From NCBI GenBank assembly GCA_026874595.1, contig CM049308.1, positions 12,670,001 to 12,734,000 on the forward strand: DNA of 64,000 nt. Reading direction: 5' to 3'. The DNA comes from Sipunculus nudus (taxonomy: Eukaryota; Annelida; Sipuncula; Golfingiida; Sipunculidae). Shown here piece after piece: positions 1 through 12,096 of this stretch. The notes beneath the pieces were generated by a model. The model was not told where the DNA came from. It was given only the letters and a program-made list of their open reading frames with translations, and did not search any database. How positions within the stretch are numbered: position 1 is the first letter of the stretch; each line of letters starts with the position of its first letter. A program made the translations under genes and the position numbers.

Positions 1-545
1 AAGATGTAACCAGATTTCTCCATCAAGGACGTTGTGGAGTAATCCACTTGCTGCAATTTCATGAATGTAATTAAATCTGAGAAGTGAATAAAGTACATAA
101 ATATGCATACATATAATTACTTAATATGCATGTATTCAAACCCTGACCAATTAAAAATAAACTGTTTTAATATCTCTGCCCAATTGCTGGTATTATACAG
201 ATCTACTAACAAGCTTTGTCAACAATGCCATAGTTTCATATATATAATACAATTTACCTTATTTCACAAATTCAGAAAACAAGCTATCTTGAAACTTAAG
301 ACAGCCTTATAAAATCACAAAGATCGAATGATCATTTCATGTTACAATTATACGTATGAAAAATACATATACATATATGTAACGTTTTGTTACAAATGGT
401 TCCAAAAATAAACTTACATAATGTTTATGTACAGTCTCTCATAACCAGAACCACCGTCTCTGACAGCTTAAGCTGGTTTTGACAATGTCCAGAAGGTGTC
501 GCCCTCAGTTACAACCCGCCTGTCCGCAAAGACGCCATTCACTGT
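1..545. other. AT-rich non-coding sequence, 3' side of the LINE ORF1
   Basis: No convincing gene. The only open frame here is a short low-complexity one. Read on the - strand this is where a second LINE frame (endonuclease and reverse transcriptase) would begin after ORF1, but I see no such coding sequence in the 545 bases available. Confidence 0.5.
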
Positions 546-1463
546 TCAGCTGGTCACATTGCCTATTGTAGGAATATCAGAGCCTTGGCTCGCCGTTTCC
601 CCGACACGAGACTGTTCAATGGGCACTTGTTTCCCATCAATGATCAGTCGGCCTCTTGTGAACCTGGCTTTCTGATTATTTGCGTGGGCTTCATTCATGA
701 GCGGAATGGCCTTTTTCTTCAATGCTAAGTCCATTTTAGTAAGATCCTCGGTCACCATATTCTTCCCACCTGGCCCACGCCTTTTTGTTTTCGTCAATAG
801 CTCCTGGCGGTCCTCTCTACTAAATAATCTCACAATAATGTGCCGGTCTCGATTGTCTTTCCATGGACCTATTCTATGGGCTACTTCAATTTTCTCACTG
901 AGCATGTCTGCTCTCCCGGCTCCTTGTTTTTCAAGTGCTTTGACCACTTTCTGTCTGACATTTTCACCTTTTTCCTCTTTTACTCCTTTCACTCTGACAT
1001 TATATTCTCTGCTGTGTCTCTCGATTTGATTTAGTTTCTCCCGTATTTCACCTTTGTAGACCAACAATTCTCTCTGGTTATTCTCAAGTTTTATCTCTAG
1101 TTCTTTCACCCGTTGTTCCAGCTTAAGTTTATCTTCTCCAAGTTCTTTAACCTGTGCCTGTGTAAACTCAAGACTCGTTTGTAATCCTTTCAGACTGTCA
1201 AACTTTTCAGTAAATTCATCTCTGATCTTCTTACATTCCGCTTTGATACCACTGGCCACCCTTGTAATTAAATCTGTTAGTCTCCGCTCAAGCGTGCCGA
1301 GCTCTGTTGGGCTCGCCTCCGCCATTTGTCCCTGATCATCAGACAAACTTTCAGTTTCTCGCGTCAAATACGCTTCTATTGTCTCTGAAGACTCGCTCTC
1401 ACTAGCTTTTTCTCCTCCCCTCCCTCTTTTACCTTTTGGTGGCATTTCTAGACCTTTTTTCAC
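546..1463 (-). CDS. LINE-type ORF1 protein (coiled coil plus RNA-binding domain)
   Basis: An intact 305-residue frame. The N-terminus is charged and low-complexity (about residues 1-60, beginning MKKGLEMPPKGKRGRG; the second Met at residue 7 may be the true start). Residues about 75-150 form a heptad-like coiled coil rich in Leu, Glu and Lys. It is followed by a segment starting near REYNVRVKGV that fits the RRM-like domain of L1-type ORF1 proteins, and a basic C-terminal domain (around RHIIVRLFSREDRQELL). In that family the protein trimerises through the coiled coil and binds element RNA as a chaperone. No reverse transcriptase follows within the window, so this may be an ORF1-only (half-LINE) copy, a copy truncated by the window edge, or a domesticated gene. 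It is free of stops over 918 bases, which suggests recent activity or selection. Confidence 0.75.
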   Translation of the reverse strand: MKKGLEMPPKGKRGRGGEKASESESSETIEAYLTRETESLSDDQGQMAEASPTELGTLERRLTDLITRVASGIKAECKKIRDEFTEKFDSLKGLQTSLEFTQAQVKELGEDKLKLEQRVKELEIKLENNQRELLVYKGEIREKLNQIERHSREYNVRVKGVKEEKGENVRQKVVKALEKQGAGRADMLSEKIEVAHRIGPWKDNRDRHIIVRLFSREDRQELLTKTKRRGPGGKNMVTEDLTKMDLALKKKAIPLMNEAHANNQKARFTRGRLIIDGKQVPIEQSRVGETASQGSDIPTIGNVTS

Positions 1464-1512
1464 GTGTTTACAATTCGCTTATATCCAGAGACCTTTCTCT
1501 CCACGTCTCATA

Positions 1513-1524
1513 CCGCCATGTTGG
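1513..1524 (-). promoter_or_regulatory. YY1-like motif upstream of ORF1
   Basis: On the - strand this reads CCAACATGGCGG, which fits the AANATGGCG core of YY1 sites. A YY1 site near the 5' end is known to position transcription in mammalian L1. Here it sits 50 bases before the ORF1 start and just inside the edge of the 39-bp array. Function is inference from position and motif only. Confidence 0.25.
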
Positions 1525-1530
1525 TCACGT

Positions 1531-4500
1531 CTGCTTTTCTCAAGTGTTAAGCACACCTAAAAACTGACCGTGCTTTTCTCAAGTGTTAAGCACACCTAAA
1601 AACTGACCGTGCTTTTCTCAAGTGTTAAGCACACATCAAGACTGACCGTGCTTTTCTCAAGTGTAAAGCACACCTTAAGACCGACCGTGCTTTTCTCAAG
1701 CGTTAAGCACACCAAAAAACTGACTGTGCTATTCTCAAGTGTTAATCATATAAAAATCTGAACATGCTTTTCTCAAGTGTTAAGCATATAAAAAATCTGA
1801 CTGTGCTTTTCTCAAGTGTTATTTAGCACACCTAAAAACTAACCGTGCTTTTCTCAAGTGTTAAGCACACCTTAGACCGACCGTGCTTTTCTAAAGTGTT
1901 AAGCACACCTAAAAACTGACCGTGCTTTTCTCAAGTGTTAAGCATACCTTAATACTCAGCATGCTTTTCTCAAGTATTTATCACCTAAAAACTAACTGTG
2001 CTTTTCTCAAGTGTTAAGCACACCTAAAAACTAACTGTGCTTTTCTCAAGTGTTAAGCACAACTAAAGACTGACCTTGCTTTTCTCAAGTGTTAAGCACA
2101 CCTTAAGACTGACCGTGCTTTTCTCAAGTGTTAAGCACACCTAAAAACTAACCGTGCTTTTCTCAAGTGTTAAGCACAACTAAAGACTGACCGTGCTTTT
2201 CTCTAGTGTTAAGCATAACAAAAAACTAACCGTGCTGTTCTCAAGTGTTAAGCATAACAAACATCTGACCGTGCTTCTCTCAATTGTTAAGCATACCTAA
2301 ATACTCAGCATGCTTTTCTCAAGTGTTTATCACCTAAAAACTAACCTTGCTTTTCTCAAGTGTTATTTAGCACACCTAAAAACTAACCGTGCTTTTCTCA
2401 AGTGTTAAGCACACCTTAGACCGACCGTGCTTTTCTAAAGTGTTAAGCACACCTAAAAACTGACCGTGCTTTTCTCAAGTGTTAAGCATACCTTAATACT
2501 CAGCATGCTTTTCTCAAGTATTTATCACCTAAAAACTAACTGTGCTTTTCTCAAGTGTTAAGCACACCTAAAAACTAACTGTGCTTTTCTCAAGTGTTAA
2601 GCACAACTAAAGACTGACCTTGCTTTTCTCAAGTGTTAAGCACACCTTAAGACTGACCGTGCTTTTCTCAAGTGTTAAGCACACCTAAAAACTAACCGTG
2701 CTTTTCTCAAGTGTTAAGCACAACTAAAGACTGACCGTGCTTTTCTCAAGTGTTAAGCACACCTTAAGACTGACCGTGCTTTTCTCAAGTGTTAAGCACA
2801 CCAAAAGACTGACCGTGCTTTTCTCAAGTGTTAAGCACACCTAAAAACTGACTGCTTTTCTCAAGTGTTAAGCATAACATAAAAGTGACAGTGCTTTTCT
2901 CAAGTGTTAAGCATAACAAAAAACTAACCGTGCTTTTCTCAAGTGTTAAGCACACCTAAAAACTAACCGTGCTTTTCTCAAGTGTTAAGCACACCTAAAA
3001 ACTAACCGTGCTTTTCTCAAGTGTTAAGCACACCTATAAACTAACCGTGCTTTTCTCAAGTGTTAAGCACACCTAAAAACTGACCGTGCTTTTCTCAAGT
3101 GTTAAGCACACCTAAAAACTGACCGTGCTTTTCTCAAGTGTTAAGCACACCTAAAAACTGACCGTGCTTTTCTCAAGTGTTAAGCACACCTAAAAACTGA
3201 CCGTGCTTTTCTCAAGTGTTAAGCACACATCAAGACTGACCGTGCTTTTCTCAAGTGTTAAGCACACCTTAAGACCGACCGTGCTTTTCTCAAGTGTTAA
3301 GCACACCTAAAAACTGACCGTGCTTTTCTCAAGTGTTAAGCACACCTAAAAACTGACCGTGCTTTTCTCAAGTGTTAAGCACACATCAAGACTGACCGTG
3401 CTTTTCTCAAGTGTTAAGCACACCTTAAGACCGACCGTGCTTTTCTCAAGCGTTAAGCACACCAAAAAACTGACTGTGCTATTCTCAAGTGTTAATCATA
3501 TAAAAATCTGAACATGCTTTCTCAAGTGTTAAGCATATAAAAAATCTTACCGTGCTTTTCTCAAGTGTTAAGCACAACAAAAATCTGACTCTGCTTTTCT
3601 CAACTGTTAAGCACAACAAAAATCTGACTGTGCTTTTCTCAAGTGTTAGCATGACAAAAACATTGTGGTTTTCTAAAGTGTTAAGCATAACATAAAAGTT
3701 ACAGTGCTTTTCTCAAGTGTTAAGCATAACATAAAGTGACAGTGCTTTTCTCAAGTGATAAGCATAACATAAAAGTGACAGTGCTTTTCTCAAGTGTTAA
3801 GCATAACATAAAAGTGACAGTGCTTTTCTCAAGTGTTAAGCATAACATAAAAGTTACAGTGCTTTTCTCAAGTGTTAAGCATAACATAAAGTGACAGTGC
3901 TTTTCTCAAGTGATAAGCATAACATAAAAGTTACAGTGCTTTTCTCAAGTGTTAAGCATAACATAAAAGTTACAGTGCTTTTCTCAAGTGTTAAGCATTA
4001 CATAAAAGTGACCGTGCTTTTCTAAAGTGTTAAGCACAAAAAAAAATCTGACCGTGCTTTTCTCAAGTGTTAAGCACAACAAAAATCTGACTGTGCTTTT
4101 CTCAAGTGTTAGCATGACAAAAACTGGTCGTGGTTTTCTAAAGTGTTAAGCATAACATAAAAGTTACAGTGCTTATCTCAAGTGTTAAGCATAACATAAA
4201 GTTACAGTGCTTTTCTCAAGTGTTAAGCATAACATAAAAGTGACAGCGCTTTTCTCAAGTGTGTTAAGCATAATATAAAAGTTAGTGCTTTTCTCAAGTG
4301 TTAAGCATTACATAAAAGTGACTGTGCTATTCTCAAGTGTTTTCTCAAGTGTTAAGCACACCTTAAGACTGACCGTGCTTTTCTCAAGTGTTAAGCACAC
4401 CTAAAAACTAACCGTGCTTTTCTCAAGTGTTAAGCACAACTAAAGACTGACCATGCTTTTCTCAAGTGTTAAGCACACCTTAAGACTGACCGTGCTTTTC

Positions 4501-5890
4501 TCAAGTGTTAAGCACACCAAAAGACTGACCGTGCTTTTCTCAAGTGTTAAGCACACCTAAAAACTGACTGCTTTTCTCAAGTGTTAAGCATAACATAAAA
4601 GTGACAGTGCTTTTCTCAAGTGTTAAGCATAACAAAAAACTAACCGTGCTTTTCTCAAGTGTTGAGCACACCTAAAAACTAACCGTGCTTTTCTCAAGTG
4701 TTAAGCACACCTAAAAACTAACCGTGCTTTTCTCAAGTGTTAAGCACACCTATAAACTAACCGTGCTTTTCTCAAGTGTTAAGCACACCTAAAAACTGAC
4801 CGTGCTTTTCTCAAGTGTTAAGCACACCTAAAAACTGACCGTGCTTTTCTCAAGTGTTAAGCACACCTAAAAACTGACCGTGCTTTTCTCAAGTGTTAAG
4901 CACACCTAAAAACTGACCGTGCTTTTCTCAAGTGTTAAGCACACATCAAGACTGACCGTGCTTTTCTCAAGTGTTAAGCACACCTTAAGACCGACCGTGC
5001 TTTTCTCAAGCGTTAAGCACACCAAAAAACTGACTGTGCTATTCTCAAGTGTTAATCATATAAAAATCTGAACATGCTTTCTCAAGTGTTAAGCATATAA
5101 AAAATCTTACCGTGCTTTTCTCAAGTGTTAAGCACAACAAAAATCTGACTGTGCTTTTCTCAACTGTTAAGCACAACAAAAATCTGACTGTGCTTTTCTC
5201 AAGTGTTAGCATGACAAAAACATTGTGGTTTTCTAAAGTGTTAAGCATAACATAAAAGTTACAGTGCTTTTCTCAAGTGTTAAGCATAACATAAAGTGAC
5301 AGTGCTTTTCTCAAGTGATAAGCATAACATAAAAGTGACAGTGCTTTTCTCAAGTGTTAAGCATAACATAAAAGTGACAGTGCTTTTCTCAAGTGTTAAG
5401 CATAACATAAAAGTTACAGTGCTTTTCTCAAGTGTTAAGCATAACATAAAGTGACAGTGCTTTTCTCAAGTGATAAGCATAACATAAAAGTTACAGTGCT
5501 TTTCTCAAGTGTTAAGCATTACATAAAAGTGACTGTGCTATTCTCAAGTGTTAAACATATAAAAATCTGACTGTGCTTTCTCAAGTGTTAAGCCTATAAA
5601 AAATCTGACCGTGCTTTTCTCATGTGTTAAGCACAACAAAAATCTGTTTGTGCTTTTCTCAACTGTTAAGCACAACAAAAAACTGACCGTGCTTTTCTCA
5701 GGTGTTAGCATGACAAAAACTGATCGTGGTTTTCTAAAGTGTTAAGCATAACATAAAAGTTACAGTGCTTTTCTCAAGTGTTAAGCATAACTAAAACCGA
5801 CCGTGCTTTTTCAAGTGTTAAGCACAACAAAAAACTGACCATGCTTTTCTCAAGTGTTAAGCATACCAAAACACTGACCGTGCTTTTCTC
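1531..5890. repeat. 39-bp minisatellite array, about 110 units
   Basis: Tandem units of 39 bp; for example, successive copies of the GTGCTTTTCTC block begin exactly 39 bases apart near 1570 and 1609. Variants differ in the 3' half: CACACCTAAAAACTGAC, CATAACATAAAAGTGACA and CACAACTAAAGACTGAC types. Each unit carries a 6-bp inverted repeat, GTGCTT...AAGCAC, around a 12-base spacer. Higher-order structure is clear: a marker unit with the variant CGTTAAGCAC occurs at 1701, 3451 and 5011, and the last two copies are 1560 bp (40 units) apart. Another marker (the shortened CTGACTGC unit) recurs at 2848 and 4564, 1716 bp (44 units) apart, so a four-unit block was gained or lost. Short open frames in the array are artefacts. 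Confidence 0.95.
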
Positions 5891-5917
5891 ATATGTATGT
5901 GGGTGTTAGAGTAGGGT

Positions 5918-6752
5918 GGTTGGATCCGTGGGGACCATCCACATTTAAGTGAGACAGGGAAAGTATCTAGGGGACTATCCACAATTTTTGATTCAGTGAA
6001 GATGGATCCATTTGAACCGTCCACAACCTAGCGAGCCTTAGAGGAGGGTCCTGTGGGGATCATCCACAATTTAATGATTAAGGAGGATGGATCCGCGGGG
6101 ATCATCCACAATTTAACGAGTCAGTGAGGATGGATGCTTGGGGTCTATCCACCATTAAGTGAGACGGGGGATAGATCTGTGGAAATCATCCACAATTTAG
6201 CGAGTCAGGGAGGATGGATCCATGGGGACCATCCACAATTTAGTGAGTCAGGGAGGATGGATCTGTGGGGACCATCCACAATTAAGCGAGTCAGCGAGGA
6301 TGGATATGTGGGGACCATCCAACATTAAGTGAGACCAGGTATAGATCTGTGGAGATCATCCACAATTTAATGATTCAGGGAGGATGGATCTGTGTGGACC
6401 ATCCACCACTTAGCTAGCCGGGGAGGACGGAACCATGGGGACCATCTACAATTTAGTTAGTCAGTGAGGATGGATCCGTGGGGACCATCCACCATTAAGT
6501 GAGACTGAGGATAGATCTATGGAAATCTTCCACAATTGAGTGATTCAGGGAGGATGGATCCGTGGGGACCATCCACAATTTAACGAGTCATTGAGGATGG
6601 ATCCATGGGGATCATCAACCATTAAGTGAGACCAGGGATAGATCTGTGGAGACCATCCACAATTTAAGCAGTCAGGGAGGATGGATCCGAGTGGACCATC
6701 CACATATTCACTAGGACAAGGATGATGGTTCCGAGGGGACCATCAACAATCT
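5918..6752. repeat. 43-bp minisatellite array, about 19 units
   Basis: Degenerate tandem units; the CGAGTCAGGG/TGAGTCAGGG block recurs 43 bases apart at 6201 and 6244. Many units contain a GGATCC site and an inverted repeat, GGATGG...CCATCC, so the array also has a hairpin core although it is unrelated in sequence to the 39-bp array next to it. The 64-residue open frame across it is a repeat artefact. Confidence 0.9.
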
Positions 6753-6796
6753 TAGGTTAAATATCCAGTCACTTGGGTGGGGGGGCTTTCAGCCTG

Positions 6797-7058
6797 TGGC
6801 GTGTTGTACCCCACCTTCCCGTCAGTGGGAAAGAAGGGATAATTGCTGAATATGTTGAATATGGAAATTTTAATGTTATTTTTAATAAACCTCGGCCAGT
6901 TTTTCCCACAATTCCATGTCTTGTGCGCTTCTTTCAGCACTTTCGAGAACAGAGCAAGTGACTGGATGGGTATGAATGATATAATCAAGTTTTGATTAAT
7001 TATGGGATAACTGTGAGCAGGTTCGGGTGTGTGCATGTTGGTGTGACAGAGCATAAAT
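6797..7058. repeat. 262-bp direct repeat, copy 1
   Basis: Begins TGGCGTGTTGTACCCC and ends GAGCATAAAT. It is nearly identical to 8038-8299, with about two substitutions seen by eye. The two copies are 1241 bp apart. They could be ends of a small non-autonomous LTR-type element or two copies of a dispersed repeat. I could not find a matching target-site duplication, so I leave the class open. Confidence 0.8.
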
Positions 7059-8037
7059 ACAATTACCCTGCCCCAAGCAGATAATAATTTTATGCTCGCC
7101 GCACCATCAGTGTTTTGTGTGTTGGGCGCCAATAAAAGGAAATGATACAGGGGGGGGGGGGGGACAGAACTATAGTATATTCACAAATTTTTAAAGCCCA
7201 AGACCTGCCTGGTTGAAAAGAAGGCAATGATAACCAAAATCAGAGTTAAAAACTGTCCCGACAAATAGAATACTTGGAGGGCGGACATCGGTATTAGTAC
7301 GGTGGCGCTGGGCGATAATTAAGGTAACACTGTGTTCTGGGAAATCTGGTACTCTTAACGTATGGAAACCCATAGCCGGCAGCGTGAGGACCTTGCTAAT
7401 AAGCAGATTCAATTGAAACAAGTAGTTTAATTTTATCTGCAGTATAACCAGTTCATGAAGACGCGGAATTAACTAGGAGAGGGCGAATATCCAATATGGC
7501 CGCACTGCTTACAAGAGGGCGAAAGTTCAAGGTCGCTAGATTTTGAATAATGATTACAGAGGACCTCACTTTGACAAGTAGGGTCACGATTAGTTAATAT
7601 ATGTTACATACATCCCCGTCCGTATTCTAACTGGACTAAAAACTCCATTAAATATTATATTAAGAATGATTTGGGGCGACCATATGCACTGCAAACCGGA
7701 AGTAAGTACCGGCCAATAGCAGTCCAGGTCATTGTTTGAGAAGACATGCCCGCGCTGGGACAAGATCACTCGTCAACCAGGACTCGGCAACCATCTACCG
7801 CTAGTACCAAGAGAAACAACGACCAGTGAATTCATCTGTCAGGAAAAACGACAACCAGCAATGTACTATCTGGAAGAAAAACCCACCACCACCCCCTTCG
7901 CCACCGACTCAAGCACTCTGTGTTCTACTTGTTAATGTTAAAATTTTAAAGTTTATTGTTTCTAAACAGTATATTTGTCGAGGTGTAAACTGTTTACTTT
8001 TACTACTACTACTTTTACTTTTAATATGACCTATATA
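7059..8037. other. Spacer between the 262-bp repeats, with TE-like traces
   Basis: No convincing gene. It holds a 14-base G run near 7150, and on the - strand at about 7120-7131 the motif TTGGCGCCCAAC, which resembles primer-binding sites of some LTR retroelements. It also holds a second YY1-like CCAATATGGCCGC near 7491 and a (TAC)n-like stretch near 7995-8020. Frames of about 70 codons are low-complexity. It may be decayed LTR-element sequence. Confidence 0.35.
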
Positions 8038-8299
8038 TGGCGTGTTGTACCCCACCTTCCCGTCAGTGGGAAAGAAGGGATAATTGCTGAATATGTTGAA
8101 TATGGAAATTTTAATGTTATTTTTAATAAACCTCGGCCAGTTTTTCCCACAATTCCATGTCTTGTGCGCTTCTTTCAGCACTTCCGAGAACAGAGCTAGT
8201 GACTGGATGGGTATGAATGATATAATCAAGTTTTGATTAATTATGGGATAACTGTGAGCAGGTTCGGGTGTGTGCATGTTGGTGTGACAGAGCATAAAT
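8038..8299. repeat. 262-bp direct repeat, copy 2
   Basis: Second copy of the repeat at 6797-7058, same orientation and length. It differs at about two bases, including the change near 8181-8196 (TTCCGAGAACAGAGCTAGTG against TTTCGAGAACAGAGCAAGTG). High identity implies a recent duplication or two ends created together. Confidence 0.8.
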
Positions 8300-8510
8300 G
8301 TATTTTATACAATGGAAATCACCAAAAGTGTGACAAAATGGTAAAATCTTCAACCAGTTATTCCACTTTTGTAGTGTTTACTTAGATTGTTTTGCAAAAC
8401 TTTGGTACTCCCAGTAAAGCGTATATCACTTTTATGTTGCCAATCCAGGGGAATCCCCGTTGCATTGCATTATGGTTATCAAGTGTCATAACGATTTCAG
8501 ACGTCTTTTG

Positions 8511-9014
8511 AGCAAACCTGTGAGCTTATGCGATGGTGCGGCGTAGAGCCTCGTCTGTACGTTAACCATATCTATCTCAAAAATGGCAGGAGCTAGCAAC
8601 ACCAATTCTTTTGCAAATAATCAGTCATCTGAAAAACTCTATATGGTTTTGTTTATTTTTTTCTAACTGCATTTTCTTGAATTTTATAAGGAAAAAGCTA
8701 AAAAAACTTGAAAAATCTTCTTCTGAAGTTTGTTCAAATGGTCTCTTTTCAGTGACTTTTGGCTAAGTAATTGGAAGCTGAATTTAGTCATATGCCATAA
8801 CATATGCCCATTTCAGCTAAGTGGCTACAAAGATCTTCTCAAAAACCACTGGGCAAAATTCTTAAATCTAACACATTAATTATCCTCAGATGTTGATGAT
8901 TCAAGTTTGTTCAAATGGTTTTGGTTCAGTGCTTTTTGACTGATTTACGGGAAGCTGAACTTAGCCAGTTTGCTGTATCTTCCTATATGAGTAATAAACC
9001 TGCGAAACGTTTTT
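8511..9014 (+). mobile_element. Family D element, 5' part, interrupted
   Basis: Starts AGCAAACCTGTGAGCTTATGC, the family D 5' end seen at 25536 and 54830, and follows the family D body until a T run near 9010. There a family E element begins. Family D-like sequence reappears after 12940, in a different order from the complete copies, so the interruption plus later rearrangement is likely. Confidence 0.65.
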
Positions 9015-11397
9015 AGCTCAGCTGACTATAAGTCATCTGAGCTATAGTTGTTGTCCTTTGTCTGTCGGCTGTCCGTCTGTCTGTTAAACTGGCACATTTT
9101 GAAACTGTTGGACCTACGAATCTGAAATTCAGCATACCATTAGATGTCCCCAAAATCTCCTACCATACCTAAAATTGAGTCAATCGGACTTCGTCCCTTC
9201 AAAATATTAAGGAAAAACCTCTTTTTTCCATTAAAAACCCATTGTTACACTTCAAGACTGCCTAATATCAAAACCACCGACCTGATATTGATCATTTTTT
9301 ATTTATTTTTATTTTTTATTAAATTTCTCTTTATATTTCCTATGAACATATTAGAAGTTAGTTCAATATTTTATAAATTCTTGAAGTTATTGGCCCAAAC
9401 GTAATGCACTTTGTAAAAATTCAGGAAATCTATTTACTCCCATAACTTGGGAATTACTAAAGCTAGAGACTTTTTTTCAGGTATGTAAGTATATTTTATC
9501 AAGATTCAATTGTATACCCAAAATTAGATCTGAATTTTTTCAATTTTATAAGTTATAAGCATAAATATGAAATCATTACCTTAATTAAATTTTGCCCCGA
9601 TTTGACCATGGCACATTTTCTTCCTGTAACTGCTGTGGATTCAATTTTCACAGCATGTTTTGATTAGTATATCATCTAGTAACATCTGAAATTTGAAACT
9701 AGTTGATAAAAAAACTGTAGATTTTATTCAAGTATTAGATTTTATGTAGTTTGCTAGAGCTGAGCTCCCCAGCTTCTTAGGCCAGATCTCAGATCCAAAA
9801 ATTTGACATACAGTTAGATGCCCCAAAATCCCCTACCATACCAAAATTTGGTCACTAGGACTGCATTCCTTCTAGATATTAAGAAAAAACTTCAATTTTT
9901 CATATAAAACCCATTGTTACACTTCAAGACCACCTAATATCAAAACCACTGATCTGACTTTGACCATATATAATATACATGTTCTTCTATACACTCTATA
10001 TGCACATGGCTAGAAATGATGTCAGTATTGAGTAATTGTTTTAAGTTATGGGCCCAAACATAATGCACTTTGTAAAAATATATTTACTCCCTTAACATGA
10101 GAATTGCTGAAGGTAGAGATTTTTTGCCAGGGATATAACATTATTTAAACAAGATTAAATTGTATTCCCAAAATTAGTTCTGAATTTTTAAAATTTTATA
10201 AGTTATTAGCATAAATATAAAATCAGTACCTTAAATTTTACCCAACTTTGGCCATGGCATGTTTTTCCCTGTAAGCACTGTTGATTTAATTTTCATATCT
10301 TGCACATGTAAGGATTTTAACTTCTAAATTCTGAAGTTTAAAAGGAATTGATAAAAAACTAGCTTTTATGAAATTTTTTATGAGTCTATATCACACCTAG
10401 GCTGTACTGAAGCCCCTCTATATATCCCCACATTGACCTTTCAGGCAAATTATGCATGCTTGAAGCGAGGCACTCTGAAGCCAGCCAACATAATAATAAA
10501 CTTTTTTTTTAATTATTGGTTTATGATCAGAACTTTAAAAATAAATGGAAAAGAAATTTATAGTTAATAAGTTACATTGAATTACCTTGCAATTACTGAT
10601 CATTTATGGATCTTCCATGGATGGCCAAAATTGTATTTCAAATGACACAATGCAGTCATCATTGGGTATTTTTCATTTCAACCATAAAAATGAAAAATAA
10701 ATAATTAAAAAATTGTTGTTTACTATTGGGAATTATATGAAGCAAGATAACGATAGACAAGGATGCAGTTGATTATATTAATTTAATCTAAATTTCCAGA
10801 TCTTTTCCAGATGTTTAACTTGTTGGTAATATTAATTACAACATTAAATAAATAAATAAATATTTGAAAAATTTAAAATACTACTGAGACAAGTGCTCAT
10901 TAAAGATTTTAATATATTTGACTTATAACTCATGGTTGTATCAGTTGTTACATGATACTGGCTAAATAATCAAAATTTATATTACTGATCCTTTATTTCA
11001 GTTAATAAAATTAAACATGCCCAACTCCAGTTTGCTGCTGGTATAATATTTTGGGTGTTTTGATCCTTGTATTAATTTTAAAACATGTACTAGTTTCATA
11101 GCTGAGAATACTTTTCTTTTTTTCCTGATACCATTTAAAAAATATGAATAATCAAATTTTTCCTGTTAGTGCTGTGGATTTAATTTTCACAGCATGTATA
11201 CATAAGCATTTTATCTGTTAAAATCTAAAATTTGAAACCCATTGATCAAAAACTGTAGATTTCATTCAGGTTTTCAAGCACCATTGGGTTGTTGACACCA
11301 GGTCAGTATAAATACAGTGCACCGGTCAGTTACATAACACCTTCAGGTCTGACCTACTGCCACTGAGTGTCTTGGTCAGGCAGTAATTACCAGAGAG

Positions 11398-11454
11398 CCT
11401 CTCTTTCTCTCTCTCTTTCTCTCTCTTTCTGGCAGTCTAGCTCTCTTTCTCTCA

Positions 11455-11489
<35 letters not shown>

Positions 11490-11526
11490 GCTTTTTTTTC
11501 TTTCTCTCTCTCTCTCCTGCCTTTTT

Positions 11527-11568
<42 letters not shown>

Positions 11569-11574
11569 TTATTG
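11398..11574. repeat. (CT)n microsatellite
   Basis: Interrupted CTCTCT/CTTTCT tract on the + strand. It lies inside the family E element; another family E-like fragment has its own (CT)n tract at about 32575-32604. Open frames on both strands here are low-complexity artefacts. Confidence 0.95.
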
Positions 11575-12074
11575 CCTCCCTTCCTCTCTCCATCCCATTC
11601 TGTTTACAGGTACTATAAACTAGATACATTAGCTATAAATGTTGATGCAATTTAGAAATGTGAAACAACTGAAATATTCACATGTACACGTTATACTGTA
11701 TTTATAGTAACATTTGTAAACCTGGAAAAAAATTATGTAATGAAAAAAAAGGAGTTAATGCATATACCGTTAATTTTTTCCTGGCTCAGAAGAATGGGAA
11801 AAAACAGTATTTGCTTTGTTTCTCCATCTTTCTGCCTGTTTAAAATATTTAATGATCAGAAATACTCATTTTTTCTTATTAGCATTGTTGAATTAAATTT
11901 CATATCCCGATGTATATGCAAGGATGTTGTAACTCTAAGCATCACCTTCTTCATCCCACTGAGGCTTTGCTACTTAGCCCTGTGAACAATAGTTCTATGG
12001 TTATAGCATAAAATTTAATGATTGAAGAAAATATCTACAGAGAGACAGAGGCGTTGTAACTCTGATCATAACCT

Positions 12075-12096
12075 CCCCCCCCCCCCCCCCCCCCCC
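12075..12096. repeat. C22 homopolymer run
   Basis: Twenty-two C on the + strand. The equivalent place in the 3' family E fragment at about 39459-39472 is also a C run, so it is a shared feature of the family. Confidence 0.9.

Noticed and set aside
3485-5248. Two near-identical 67-residue open frames on the - strand
   Set aside because: They are translations of the 39-bp minisatellite, 1560 bp apart, and identical because of the higher-order repeat, not because of a gene family.
1531-6752. A CRISPR-like array of regular repeats with hairpins
   Set aside because: Units are contiguous with no unique spacers, and the window is eukaryotic; these are minisatellites.
7732-8029. Two overlapping 67-codon frames with Pro and Leu runs
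   Set aside because: Low-complexity translation with no domain or splice context.
11367-11629. Opposing frames of about 80 codons with Ser/Leu or Arg/Glu repeats
   Set aside because: They are produced by the (CT)n microsatellite.
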